Positions 46,900 through 57,300 of a DNA stretch of 64,000 bases are shown here, piece after piece. The position numbers were made by a program, and so were the translations under genes. Every line of letters starts with the position of its first letter. Position 1 is the first letter of the stretch. Source of the stretch: an uncultured Aquimonas sp. (GTDB lineage Bacteria > Pseudomonadota > Gammaproteobacteria > Xanthomonadales > Xanthomonadaceae). The DNA is taken from NCBI RefSeq assembly GCF_937888285.1, contig NZ_CALART010000065.1, positions 1 through 64,000 of the forward strand. Direction: 5' to 3'. The notes under the pieces are model-generated. The model ran no database searches. It saw nothing but the letters and a program-made list of their open reading frames with translations, and was not told the DNA's origin.

Positions 46900-47418
46900 C
46901 TACAGCCACATCGGATCCGCGGGATCGAGGGTGCTGATGAGGCGCCCTCCGTGATGCGGCCAATCGCTCCACCGTGCGCACAGCCCGGCGCGCACCGGGT
47001 TGTCCAGCACGTAGCGCGCGGCCTTCACAAGTGAGGCCTCGTTCCGAAGTGCGTGGTCATGGAAACCGCGTTGCCAGAGCTGCCGGATCTGCCCATGCGG
47101 TCTTGGCAGCTGCCGCGACACCAGTGCCTTGAATCGCTGGACGACCCGGCTGAGGGGTTCGTCGCTCGTCAGTATCACAAGTCCGTGCCAGTGATCCGGC
47201 ATCAGCACCCAGGCCTCGACGGAGGCGTTTGGCCAAGCTTCGGCCGAGTTCAGTAGGGCGGTCGCCTGCGCTGCGAGCGATGTATCCAGAAAGATCGGCG
47301 TTCTGTCTTGGCAGACGGTGGTCACCAGATAGGCCTGCTCTGGCATGGAGACACGCCCCCTGCGCAACGCGCGGTGCCCGCTTCGGGTTCCGTTGAACGC
47401 AGTCGGCTGGGGGCTCAT
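46900..47418 (-). CDS. REP-associated tyrosine transposase (RAYT)
   Basis: Single-strand DNA transposase-like enzyme of the HUH superfamily, related to IS200/IS605 TnpA. The 172 residues have the RAYT start (GHRALRRGRVSMPEQAYLVTT), the HUH motif MPDHWHGLVIL with His76 and His78, and the catalytic tyrosine Tyr136 in KAARYVLDNPVRAGL. FKALVSRQL and LWQRGFHDHALR are also typical. RAYTs recognise REP hairpins; this gene sits between family B REP arrays on both sides. Its GC content (about 60% in lines I counted) is lower than its neighbours', suggesting horizontal origin. ATG 47418 gives the normal length. Confidence 0.92.
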   Translation of the reverse strand: MSPQPTAFNGTRSGHRALRRGRVSMPEQAYLVTTVCQDRTPIFLDTSLAAQATALLNSAEAWPNASVEAWVLMPDHWHGLVILTSDEPLSRVVQRFKALVSRQLPRPHGQIRQLWQRGFHDHALRNEASLVKAARYVLDNPVRAGLCARWSDWPHHGGRLISTLDPADPMWL

Positions 47419-47572
47419 GGCAAAGGTGAGGGCGGGAGTCCTCTGGTTAGTGTTGCCCATCCAGACGCGGAGGTGCATTCGCTGCAAGGGCCTGGCATGC
47501 GCGACCAAAGCTTCTCTGCGGCAGACGGTGCAGAAGCCTGCTGAGCGGCAGACGGTGCCAAAACCGGCTGTG

Positions 47573-47992
47573 TGTAGGAGCGAGCTTGCTCGCGACCCGC
47601 GGGCTTGGGCCCAGCGCTGCGCGTGAGGCGAGAGATAGGCTGCGGTCGCCTGCAAGCAGGCTCCTACAAACAGCGTCGGCGTTTCAAGTCTTGGCAGACG
47701 ATGCCAAAGCCGGCTGTGTGTAGGAGCGAGCTTGCTCGCGACCCGTGGGATTGGGCGAAGCGCAGCCCGTGAGGCGAGGGACAGGCTGCGGTCGCCTGCA
47801 AGCAGGCTACAAACAGCGGGGGCGTTTGGAGCCTTGGCAGACGCTGCCACAGCCTGCTGTGCGGCAGACGCTGGCAAAGCCGGCTGTGCGGCAGACGATG
47901 CCAAAGCCGGCTGTGTGTAGGAGCGAGCTTGCTCGCGACCCGCGGCGTTAAGGCCGGGCGCAGGCTGCGGTCGCCTGCAAGCAGGCTCCACA
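47573..47992. repeat. Second family B REP cluster upstream of the RAYT gene
   Basis: Three REP doublets: 47573-47668 (96 bp), 47719-47812 (three bases lost in the tail) and 47916-47992 (shortened). Between them are GGCAGACG-TGCCAAAGC subrepeats of about 27 bp. Spacings and sequences differ, unlike the exact 199-bp array on the other side, so this cluster looks older. It occupies most of the gap 47419-48065. Confidence 0.9.
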
Positions 47993-48065
47993 AACAGCTC
48001 GGAGAGGCGGGTAAGGGCGTGGTTGCCACCCTCACCGCTGCCCCACATAGCCCTGCTCCTTGACC

Positions 48066-51000
48066 TCACCGCCTCCCCACATAGCCCTCGCCCTTGGCCT
48101 CGGCGCGGCCCAGCGCGAGCAGCATGTCGATCAGCTGGGGCAGGCGGTTTTTCCAGGGGCCGCGGCTGCTGAAGTGGGCGGCGATCTGGTCGAGGCTCAG
48201 CGGGGCGGGGGCGGCGAGCAGCAGGTCGGCGATGGCGCGGATCTGGTCGACGGTGTCGCGGGGCCAGGGCTGGGCCTTGATCGGGGTGAGCGGCGCAGGC
48301 GTGCTGTCGGCGGCGGAATCGTCGCCGCTGGCGTCGGCTTCGTCGGTTCCTCCGTCCGCTGCTGTTGGCAGCAGGCTGGCCTGCGCTGCGCTGTGCTGCG
48401 CGCCTACGATCGCTGCGCCTGCGGCCTGCGCGTCCGCGGTGCTGTCGGAGGTGATGGCGCTCGCGCTGCCGACGGCGTCTTCTGCGTTGACCGCGGGGGC
48501 GGCCGCAGCTGCGCTGGCGGCGTGCGTGGCGGGGTTGGGGGTGTCCCGGTCGCGGTGGTCCGGGTTCTGGTACTCGGGGCGCAGCCAGCGGATCAGGCCG
48601 CGGGCTTCTTCGGCGGCGCGTTCGGCGTTCAAGGCGACCAGGCGTTCGAGCACGGCTTCGTCGAAGCGGCGACGCGCCTCGACGCGGCTGTCGCCGCTGG
48701 GCGCGGCATCAAGGCCGTGGGCGATGCGCAGGTCGGGCAGCAGGTCGGCCCAGCTGTAGGCCTCAAGCACGGCGGCATCGAGTTCGTCGTGGATCTGGCG
48801 CAGCACGCTGACCAGGCCTTCGCCGTGGATGCCGCGCTCCTTGGCGCTGAGCTCGCGGCCTTCGCGCAGGGCTTCCAGCACGTTGTACATTCCGGTGAGG
48901 GTGAGGCCGGGGTGGGCCGCCTGCTGGCGCTTGCGGTGGGCGTCGAGCTGTTCGGCGAGCGCGCGGATGCGCTCGGCCTGGGCTTCGGTGGGGGTGGGGA
49001 AGGGGAACTTCTCGAAGCAGTCACTGTGGTTGTATGTGAGATCGTTGCCAACGCCGTGGTGGCCGCCGGCAACCTCCGCGAACGTCGTGTGGACTACGCT
49101 TGAGAGAATCCCCAGATAGCTGGCATCGGTTAGCGAGATCAGCAGCACCTTCGTCTCGGGCAGGGACTCTGCTGGCAGGAACTGAAAGCATCGATGTCGA
49201 GCCGTCCGCGAAGTCGCGATGAACCGAGAGAGCCCGACCAATGATGTACGGAACTTCGATCTGGGTTCCGCGTGGCGCCACCAATATGTTCGATAGGTGG
49301 CGCGCGGGTTTGTCTGTCTCTCTGGAAAGACCCTCTCTTTCAGCCACTGAAAGGCGTCAGGAAACTTCGATAGCAGCGAGTTCTCGTCCAGTCCGAACGT
49401 GTCGATCACCCACTTCTCTTGCCTTGACTTCGCGAGATCAGAGCCGATCAGGTACGGCCGGACGATCGAGTGACGGGTTTCATTGCTGAAGTTGTCCAAG
49501 TCAGCCCTGGCTAGAACAAAGCCCTGACCCGAGAGTTGAACACCAGGGCATGCCAACCGGCTGTTCGCGTCAAGGCGAAGCGTGCCGGAGACGTTGGCTC
49601 CAATCGCGAGGTCAGCATGGATCTTCGCCGTGAGGGAGCGCAATCCAACCGACACCTCACCATCAGCTAGCGCCTCTTCGGAGACAACTGTGAGGAGACG
49701 CCCCAAGCCAGATCGCCCGCCTTCTGCGACCGTCATCGCAATGCGAACTGCCGCGCCATCCGCCGTATCCACCCAAGGATGATCCGGAATCGCGAACACC
49801 AGCGAGATCGCCCGCTCGCTGCCCTTGCTCTTGCCGCTGGGCTCGGCCAGCGCCGCTTCGATGATCCTGCGGTTGAAGGCCTGCCGAATCGAGTTGGTGG
49901 TGATCAGGCCGAAGCGCTTGAGCGCGCCGCGACGCGTGAGCTGGGCGGCGTGGTGCCACCAGTACATGACGAGATCGGCCGACTCCGGCACATCGCTCCA
50001 TACCGCGCGCAGGGCTTCGACATAGCCGTCGCCCAGGGCGATACGCATGCGCTTGTTGCCGATGAATGGCGGATTCCCCACCACAAAATCCGCTTCCGGC
50101 CACGCCGCCTTGCGCGGGTTCACATAGACCTCGATCGGCACCCGCGCGGCCTCATCGGGGATGGGTTCGCCGGTGACCGGCGAGGGCTTCATGGTGCGGC
50201 CGTCCCAGCGGGTCTGCACTTCGCCCTTGGCATCGCGGGCGTAGTCGACGCGGTCGTAGGCCAGCACGGCGTCGCGGTTCTCGATGGTGCGGAAGTCGCG
50301 GATCACCGGCTGCGGCGGGTGGATGTCGCCCTGCGTGCGGAAGTGCCACTGCAGGTAGCCGATCCACAGCACCACTTCGGCAATCGCCGCGGCGCGCGGG
50401 TTCAGCTCGATGCCGAGCAGGTTGTGCGGGTCGACGGTTTCGCCGGCGGCGGCGTCGGCGCGTTCGCTGCCCAGGGCCAGCCCGGTCTGGCGGTCGCCGA
50501 AATCGTCGAGTGCGTTCAGCACTTCGCCTTCGAGGCGCTTCAGGTGTTCGAGGGTGACGTAGAGGAAGTTGCCGCTGCCGCAGGCGGGGTCGAGCACGCG
50601 CACGCTGCACAGACGGTGGTGGAAGGCGCGCAGCTCGGCGGCTGCGGCATCCAGCGCGGCGCTCTGCTGGCGCTTCAGCGCGTCGAACTGGCGCGGCTTC
50701 AGGCCCTTTGCCAGCAGGCGTTCGCCCAGCTCGGCGGCTTCCTGCGCGTGCATGCCGGAGGCGGCGCGGGCGATGGCCCATTCCTCGCGCAGGGGCTCGA
50801 TGACGGTGGGCAGCACCAGGCGCTCGACATAGGCGCGCGGGGTGTAGTGGGCGCCGAGCTTGTGGCGCTCGGTGGGGTCGAGCGCGCGCTCCAGCAGGGT
50901 GCCGAAGATGGCGGGCTCGACATAGCGCCAGTCGGCGCGCGCGGCTTCGATCAGCAGCTCGATCTGGGTTCGGTCGAGCGGCAGTGTGCTTGGGTCCTTG

Positions 51001-51863
51001 AACAGCTTGCCGTTGAAGTGCAGCACGTCGGCGGCGAGCGCGGGCGAGAAGCCGCCGCTGTCCATGTCGCGCCAGAGCTGGGCCAGCATGCGCATGGCGG
51101 TGTCGGGGCGCTCGACGTGGGTCTTGAGCAGGTTGCGGAAGCTCTCGGCCGGCAGCAGGCGCACGTCCTCGGCAAACATGGTGAACAGGCAGCGCATCAG
51201 GAACTGGGCGACGGCTTCGGCCGGGTGGCCGCTGGCCTCCAGACTGCGCGCCAGCTTGGCCAGCTTGGCGGCGATCTCGCGAGTGACGCGGGCGGATTCG
51301 CGCGAAGGGTCCAGCCCCATCGGGTCCAGCCAGATGCGGCGCAGGCGTGCGAGCAACTCCGGCCGGCGCAGGTCGGTGAGCGCGATGCGGTGGCTGCGCG
51401 GATCGGGGAAGGGCGTGTAGGTGGCGCCGGAGCGCGAAAACTCGCTGTACAGCTCGATGCGCTGGCCGACATCGACGACGAGCACGAAGGGCGGCCGGCC
51501 CTCGCTGGCCGGCAGGGCGCGGGCATAGGCCTCGGCCTGGCTGCGCGCGCGGAGCAGGGCGTGGTCGAAACCCTTGGGCGAGAGCGCGCTGCGCAGCTTC
51601 TTCGACTCCAGCACGAAGGCACCGCGGCGATACAGATCGATGCGCCCGGCGCTGCTGCTGCCGTCGCCATGGCTGAAGCTGATCGGCCGCTCGAACATGT
51701 AGTTCTGCTCGGCCGTGGGGTGCGGGGTGTCGACGCCGAGCAGGTGGCAGAGGTCGATCAGAAAGCTCTGCGAGGTCGACAGCTCGGAGGCATTGACGCC
51801 GTTCCACTTGGCGATGAAAGCCTCGACCGCGGCGAGATCGAAGGTGTGCGTATCGGCGCTCAT
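48066..51863 (-). CDS. Type IIG/IIL-like restriction-modification protein (MmeI group)
   Basis: A 1265-residue single protein. The N-terminus has a PD-(D/E)xK nuclease signature, GRIDLYRRGAFVLESKK, with Asp76, Glu86 and Lys88. A helical region follows, then an N6-adenine methyltransferase with motif I DPACGSGNF (Asp425) and catalytic motif IV NPPF (Asn597). Residues about 700-945 should be the target-recognition domain, next a C-terminal helical part, a 90-residue Ala/Ser/Asp-rich linker (about 1107-1195) and a winged-helix-like end. No partner gene is adjacent. GC falls to about 52-63% in 49021-49380 against about 75% in a flanking line, so the recognition part may have been exchanged. Confidence 0.88.
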   Translation of the reverse strand: MSADTHTFDLAAVEAFIAKWNGVNASELSTSQSFLIDLCHLLGVDTPHPTAEQNYMFERPISFSHGDGSSSAGRIDLYRRGAFVLESKKLRSALSPKGFDHALLRARSQAEAYARALPASEGRPPFVLVVDVGQRIELYSEFSRSGATYTPFPDPRSHRIALTDLRRPELLARLRRIWLDPMGLDPSRESARVTREIAAKLAKLARSLEASGHPAEAVAQFLMRCLFTMFAEDVRLLPAESFRNLLKTHVERPDTAMRMLAQLWRDMDSGGFSPALAADVLHFNGKLFKDPSTLPLDRTQIELLIEAARADWRYVEPAIFGTLLERALDPTERHKLGAHYTPRAYVERLVLPTVIEPLREEWAIARAASGMHAQEAAELGERLLAKGLKPRQFDALKRQQSAALDAAAAELRAFHHRLCSVRVLDPACGSGNFLYVTLEHLKRLEGEVLNALDDFGDRQTGLALGSERADAAAGETVDPHNLLGIELNPRAAAIAEVVLWIGYLQWHFRTQGDIHPPQPVIRDFRTIENRDAVLAYDRVDYARDAKGEVQTRWDGRTMKPSPVTGEPIPDEAARVPIEVYVNPRKAAWPEADFVVGNPPFIGNKRMRIALGDGYVEALRAVWSDVPESADLVMYWWHHAAQLTRRGALKRFGLITTNSIRQAFNRRIIEAALAEPSGKSKGSERAISLVFAIPDHPWVDTADGAAVRIAMTVAEGGRSGLGRLLTVVSEEALADGEVSVGLRSLTAKIHADLAIGANVSGTLRLDANSRLACPGVQLSGQGFVLARADLDNFSNETRHSIVRPYLIGSDLAKSRQEKWVIDTFGLDENSLLSKFPDAFQWLKERVFPERQTNPRATYRTYWWRHAEPRSKFRTSLVGLSRFIATSRTARHRCFQFLPAESLPETKVLLISLTDASYLGILSSVVHTTFAEVAGGHHGVGNDLTYNHSDCFEKFPFPTPTEAQAERIRALAEQLDAHRKRQQAAHPGLTLTGMYNVLEALREGRELSAKERGIHGEGLVSVLRQIHDELDAAVLEAYSWADLLPDLRIAHGLDAAPSGDSRVEARRRFDEAVLERLVALNAERAAEEARGLIRWLRPEYQNPDHRDRDTPNPATHAASAAAAAPAVNAEDAVGSASAITSDSTADAQAAGAAIVGAQHSAAQASLLPTAADGGTDEADASGDDSAADSTPAPLTPIKAQPWPRDTVDQIRAIADLLLAAPAPLSLDQIAAHFSSRGPWKNRLPQLIDMLLALGRAEAKGEGYVGRR

Positions 51864-51942
51864 GCAGGAGGTCGGGAAGGCATCGAAGAGGAAGCGGCGA
51901 GGATGCCACGGTGGGGAGGCCAGCGGCGCCGTCTGGCTCTTT

Positions 51943-52245
51943 GTAGGAGCGAGCTTGCTCGCGACCGGCCGCTGCGTGCGGGGCGCAGACCTTGAGGCAG
52001 GGCGCAGGCTGTGGGCTGGGGCAGGGCGCAGGCTGTGAGGCAGGGCCCAGGCTGCGGTCGCCTGCGAGCAGGCTCCTACAAAGAGCCGTGGTGCGGCGGA
52101 TGGCGCGCTCCTGCGCCGTTTCTCGCTTCTCGTTACTGGTTACTGGTTACTCGTTCCTCGTTCCTCGTTTCTCGTTTCTCGTTCCTCGTTCCTCGTTCTT
52201 ACTCCCGGTTCCCGGCTGTTTGTAGGAGCGAGCTTGCTCGCGACC
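51943..52245. repeat. Family B REPs and CTCGTTC-type microrepeats
   Basis: A REP doublet spans 51943-52080 with an expanded middle (GGGCGCAGGCTGTG repeats). A lone REP head is at 52221-52245. Between them, 52122-52199 is a run of TCTCGTT, TACTGGT and CTCGTTC words in tandem. The gap 51864-52452 holds no gene; the abundance of T-rich words is unusual for this genome. Confidence 0.8.
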
Positions 52246-52452
52246 GGACGCTGCGCGCAGGACGCAGGCGCTGAGCCAAGGTCGTGCGGCGTGCATCCTC
52301 AAGGCCCGCATAGGGTGAGGATGATTGGGTCGCTGGGCTCGCGCTCGGGATCGAGGCGCCGGCCCGGTAGACGCATGATCCGCCGTGAAGGCTGCTTTCG
52401 CATCCGTCTGCGTATGCTCGCGCGCTGACTCTTCACTTCCGTGAGAACCCCC

Positions 52453-53622
52453 ATGGCGCGACTGCGTCTGCCGCGATGGCCCTGGCTGCTGGCGATCGCT
52501 GTCGGTGTGCTGGTGCTGCTGCGCGTGCCCGGCTGGGTGCAGGGGCCGGAGGTCACGGTGTATGCGGTCGAGCACGGTCCGCTGCTGGCCAACGTGGTGG
52601 CGACCGGGCGCGTGCAGACGCCTTCGCGCGTGACCCTCGGCAGCGAGATCGCCGGCGTGCTGGTCGAGCGCAGCGTGACCGATGGCGATCGCGTCGCGCC
52701 GGGACAGGTGATCGCGCGGCTGCGCGACGATGAGCTGCGCGCGCGCTTGCACGAGGCCGAGGCCGCGCTGGCGCAACTCGAACTACGGCAGCGGCCGGAG
52801 AGCCAGGCCGCGCTGCGCGAGGCGCGCGCTCGCGCCCAACAGGCGGCACGCGAGGCCGAACGCGCGGCGGCCCTGCTGGCGCGCGGGCTGATCGCCAGGG
52901 AACAGGCCGAGCAGGCCGCCGAGACCCGCGAGATCGCGCAGGCGCAGGCCGCGCGTGCGGCGGCCGTGGCCGAGGCGCTGGCGCCCGGTGGCGTCGAGGA
53001 GAAGCTGCTGCGCGAGCGCATCGCCACCGCCACCGCGCTGCTGGCGCGCACGGAGGTGCGCAGCCTGATCGCCGGCACGGTGCTGCGGCGACTGGCCGAG
53101 CCCGGTGACGTGCTGAGCGCCGGCCGCGGCATCGTCGAAGTGGCGGTCGATGGGCCGACCGAAATCGTTGCCCAGGTCGATGAGCGCAATCTCGATCGGC
53201 TCGCGCTCGGCCAGCCCGCGCTGGTCTCGGCTGATGCCTTCCCCGAGCGCCGCGAGCCCGGCGAGGTCGGCTTCATCGCGCCCGCCGTGGACCCGCAGAC
53301 CGGCACGGTCGAAGTGCGCGTGCGCGTTCCGGAGCCGCCGGCCTATCTGCGCCAGGACATGACCGTGTCGATCGACGTCGAGGTTGGCCGCCGCGAGGAC
53401 GCGCTCAGCCTGCCGCTGGACGCGCTGCGCAATCCGCGCGCGGGGGCGGCCGAAGTGCTGGTAGTGCGCGAGGGCAGCGTCGAGCGTGTGACCGTGCGCA
53501 CCGGTCTGCGCGGGCTGGGGCGCGTCGAGGTGCTTGAGGGGCTGGCCGCGGGCGAGTTCGTGCTGCCGGCACGCGCGGCGATCGAGCCCGGCGCCCGCGT
53601 GCGCCCGCGGCCGGCGGGCTGA
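52453..53622 (+). CDS. MacA-like periplasmic adaptor of an ABC exporter
   Basis: The 389-residue protein has one N-terminal membrane anchor (WPWLLAIAVGVLVLLRVPGWV), then adaptor halves of the HlyD/MacA type: GRVQTPSRVTLGSEIAGVLVERSVTDGDRVAPGQ and EVRSLIAGTVLRRLAEPGDVL, separated by a long alanine/glutamate-rich coiled coil (about 100-190). It continues with beta-barrel and membrane-proximal parts (VDPQTGTVEVRVRV, VRTGLRGLGRVEVLEGL). ATG 52453 was preferred over GTG 52441. Six bases before the permease gene; together the three genes form an exporter operon. Confidence 0.88.
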   Translation: MARLRLPRWPWLLAIAVGVLVLLRVPGWVQGPEVTVYAVEHGPLLANVVATGRVQTPSRVTLGSEIAGVLVERSVTDGDRVAPGQVIARLRDDELRARLHEAEAALAQLELRQRPESQAALREARARAQQAAREAERAAALLARGLIAREQAEQAAETREIAQAQAARAAAVAEALAPGGVEEKLLRERIATATALLARTEVRSLIAGTVLRRLAEPGDVLSAGRGIVEVAVDGPTEIVAQVDERNLDRLALGQPALVSADAFPERREPGEVGFIAPAVDPQTGTVEVRVRVPEPPAYLRQDMTVSIDVEVGRREDALSLPLDALRNPRAGAAEVLVVREGSVERVTVRTGLRGLGRVEVLEGLAAGEFVLPARAAIEPGARVRPRPAG

Positions 53623-53628
53623 TCCACG

Positions 53629-54868
53629 ATGCTGAAGCGCGCGCTCGACTCGCTGTGGTTCGAATGGCTGCTGGCGATCCGCCTGCTGCTGGAGGGCCGC
53701 GCGCAGAGTCTGCTGATCATCAGCGGCATCGGCGTGGGCGTGTGCGTGATCGTGTTCCTGACCGCGCTGATCGGCGGCCTGCAGAAGCAGATCATCGACC
53801 GCACGCTGGGCACGCAGGCGCATATCCGCGTGCGTCCGCCCGAGGAACTGGCGCGGCCGCTGCGCACCGAGGCCGACGCCGAGGCCGGGCTGATCTCGCA
53901 GGTCGACCAGCGCGCCCAGCGCCTGCGCGCGCTGGACCAGTGGCAGCGCATCGAGCAGAGCCTGCTCGCCGCCGACGACATCACCGCGGTCTCGCCGCTG
54001 GCCTCGGGCCCGGCGCTGGCGCGCCGCGGTGCGGCCAGTCGATCGGTGGTGATCCTCGGCATCGAGCCCGAGCGCTACACGCGGATCGTGCCGGTGCAGG
54101 ACTCGCTGCAGGAAGGCCGCTTTGCCATCGTCGGCAACGACATCGCCATCGGTCGCCAGTTGGCCACCGAGCTCGGCGCGCGGCTCGGCGACAGGCTGCG
54201 GCTCGATGCCGGCGACGGCCGCGCCGACGTGTTCACCATCGTCGGCATCTTCGAGCTGGGCGTGCGCGACATCGACCAGCGCTTCGTCTACACCGCGCTG
54301 AAGCCCGCACAGGCGCTGCTGGATCTGCCCGGCGGGGTCAGCAGTCTGGATCTGCGCGTGACCGAGATCTTCGCGGCCGAGCCGATCGCGCAAAGGATCA
54401 GCGCGCGGCTCGGGGTCAATGCCGAGAGCTGGATGACGCTCAACCGCAACGTGCTGGACGCGCTGTCGGCGCAGAGCATGTCGACCAACCTGATCAAGTT
54501 CTTCGTCGGCCTGTCGGCGGCCTTCGGCATCGCCAGCGTGCTGGCGGTGAGCGTGGTCCAGCGCGGCCGCGAGATCGGCATCCTGCGCGCGATGGGCACC
54601 GGCCGCGGCCAGGTGCTGCGGGTGTTCCTGATCCAGGGCGGCGTGGTCGGCCTGCTCGGCTCGGCGCTGGGTGCGCTGGGCGGCGCGGGCTTGATTGGTG
54701 CTTGGAGCGCGGCCGGGCTGTCGCGCTCGGGTCGCGGCTCCTTCGAACTGGCGGTCAGCCCCGAGCTGTTCATCGGTGCGACCCTGCTGGCGACCGTGGT
54801 CGGCATGCTGGCCGCGGTGGCGCCCGCGCGACGCGCGGCCAAGCTCGATCCGGTGGAGGCCATGCGCG

Positions 54869-54876
<8 letters not shown>
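53629..54876 (+). CDS. MacB/LolC-type ABC transporter permease
   Basis: The 415-residue protein has the FtsX/MacB fold: a first helix (LLIISGIGVGVCVIVFLTALIG), a large periplasmic domain (about 55-270) and three C-terminal helices (FFVGLSAAFGIASVLAVSVVQRGREIGILRAMG ... GLLGSALGALGGAGLIGAWS ... FIGATLLATVVGMLAAVAPARRAAKLDPVEAMRG). The conserved ILRAMG and DPVEAMRG motifs are present. The overlapping ATPase gene starts in its last codons. Cargo unknown: lipoproteins or amphiphilic compounds are typical for the family. Confidence 0.92.
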
Positions 54877-55575
<699 letters not shown>

Positions 55576-55579
<4 letters not shown>

Positions 55580-55760
55580 GGTGGGCCCTGGCCCACCATG
55601 ACGCGAATGCTCGCCCCGGTTCCGGCTCCGCCGCTGTCCGGACGCGCGTGCACTCCTGCAGGTAAGACCGCGGCCAGCGTTGAGCGTTGGAAGCGAGCGC
55701 TCGCTTGCGCGCTAGAACGGGGCGAGTGTGAAGCCCATGGTGGGCCGGGGCCCACCCTAT
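55576..55760. mobile_element. Family A MITE-like element, 185 bp, supplying a stop codon
   Basis: Left end ATAGGGTGGGCCCTGGCCCACC and right end GGTGGGCCGGGGCCCACCCTAT. Subterminal CTCGCCCCGGTTCC and GGGGCGAGTGTGAAGCCC parts are also inverse copies, giving terminal repeats of about 45 bases. The first TAG is the stop of the ABC ATPase. It lies in the gap 55580-55902; the remainder up to the phosphodiesterase start has no gene. Confidence 0.8.
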
Positions 55761-55902
55761 GACGCCTCGCGCTGCGATCCGAGCGACGCGCTGTCGCGGT
55801 TCGCAGGGTGGGACTGCTCCGTCTCGACTGTCATCGCTGTGTCAATGAACAGTCATGCCCGGGCTGCAGGATGCGCGCTCCTTTCGCTGCGGAGCGTCCT
55901 CT

Positions 55903-57159
55903 ATGCGTCTCGTCCTGCTGTTGAGCCTGCTGCTGCCCGTTGCCTGCGCTGCACAGCCGTCCGCCGAGCCTGCCGAGGCCAAGCTGCTGGGTGCACTGCC
56001 CGTGCAGCTGGGTCCGCGTCCCTTCTTCCTGGTAGATGACATGCAGGACGGCGCATTGAAGCGCGATCTGCAGCGCTGCGCCGCGACCCGGCCGCTGTAC
56101 CGGCCCAGCCAGTTCTCGATCGGCCACCGCGGTGCGCCGATGCAGTTCCCCGAGCATACGCGCGAGTCCTACATCGCTGCGGCGCGCATGGGCGCGGGCG
56201 TGCTGGAGTGCGATGTGGCCTTCACCCGCGACAAGGCACTGGTCTGTCGCCACGCCCAGGACGACCTGCACACCACCACCAACATCCTGGCCACGCCGCT
56301 GGCGGCCAAGTGCACGCGGCCGTTCACGCCGGCCGAGTTCGACGCCGCCGGCACCCTCGTGCGCGCGGCGAGCGCCGAGTGCCGCACCAGCGACATCACG
56401 CTGGCCGAATTCAAGACCCTGCGCGGCAAGATGGACGCCTTCAATCCACGCGCCCGCACGGTGACCGAGTACATGGCGGGCACCGCCAACTGGCGCACGG
56501 ACCTGTACTCCGGCCCGAGCAGCGGCACCTTGATGACCCACGCCGAGAGCATCGAGCTGTTCAAGCAGCTCGGCGTGGACATGACGCCGGAGCTGAAGTC
56601 GCCGGTGGTGGCCATGCCCTTCGAGGGCTTCAGCCAGCAGGACTACGCGCAGAAGCTGCTCGACGAATACCGCGCTGCGCGCGTGCCGGCGCGTCGCGTC
56701 TGGCCGCAGAGCTTCAACCAGGCCGACGTGCTGTACTGGGTGCAGCGCGGCGGCGATTACGGCCGCCAGGCGGTCTTCCTCGACGACGCCAACACCGTCG
56801 CCGACCTGCCGAGTGCTGCCGAACTGCGCAACTACCGCAGCCAGGGCATCCGCATCGTTGCGCCGCCAACCTTTGCGCTGCTGGCGGTCGATGGCCAGAA
56901 CCGGATCATGCCCTCGCAGTACGCCCGCGATGCACGCGCCGCCGGCCTGCAGATCATCACCTGGACGCTGGAGCGCAGCGGCATCCTCGCCGACGGCAAC
57001 AACGGCTTCTACTTCCAGACCTTCGACAGCGCGATCCGCCGCGAGGGCGATGTATTCGAGGTGATCGACGTGCTGGCGCAGGACGTCGGCGTGCTCGGCA
57101 TCTTCACCGACTGGCCGGCGACGGTCAGCTTCTACGCCAACTGCAAGGGCCTGCGCTGA
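55903..57159 (+). CDS. Secreted glycerophosphodiester phosphodiesterase family protein
   Basis: The 418-residue protein has a signal sequence (LVLLLSLLLPVACAAQP) whose Cys could be lipidated, though the -3 residue is Pro. The GDPD fold follows: FSIGHRGAPMQFPEHTRESY, GVLECDVAFTRDKALVCRHA, MTPELKSPVVAM, and near the end IFTDWPATVSFY. The catalytic histidine pair and metal ligands (HRG, ECD) are present. It should cleave glycerophosphodiesters to glycerol 3-phosphate and alcohol in the periplasm. GGAG lies 8 bases before ATG 55903. A longer N-terminus from 55855 is open but has no signal. Confidence 0.9.
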   Translation: MRLVLLLSLLLPVACAAQPSAEPAEAKLLGALPVQLGPRPFFLVDDMQDGALKRDLQRCAATRPLYRPSQFSIGHRGAPMQFPEHTRESYIAAARMGAGVLECDVAFTRDKALVCRHAQDDLHTTTNILATPLAAKCTRPFTPAEFDAAGTLVRAASAECRTSDITLAEFKTLRGKMDAFNPRARTVTEYMAGTANWRTDLYSGPSSGTLMTHAESIELFKQLGVDMTPELKSPVVAMPFEGFSQQDYAQKLLDEYRAARVPARRVWPQSFNQADVLYWVQRGGDYGRQAVFLDDANTVADLPSAAELRNYRSQGIRIVAPPTFALLAVDGQNRIMPSQYARDARAAGLQIITWTLERSGILADGNNGFYFQTFDSAIRREGDVFEVIDVLAQDVGVLGIFTDWPATVSFYANCKGLR

Positions 57160-57300
57160 GGCGTTGATCGCCGCCGCGGCTTTCGTCGCGGCGACGGTTA
57201 CGGCAGGGCGATTGGCAAGAGCCTTGGAGTTCGAAGGGAGGATTGAGCGAACGCATTGGGCCGCGTTGCCCGTGGCCCACGCAGAGGAATCAGAGCTCGA

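Noticed and set aside
46155..47992. A CRISPR-like look of about 27-bp repeats (GGCAGACG...TGCCAAA)
   Set aside because: The units are tandem and have no unique spacers, and no cas genes are near. They are part of REP amplification.
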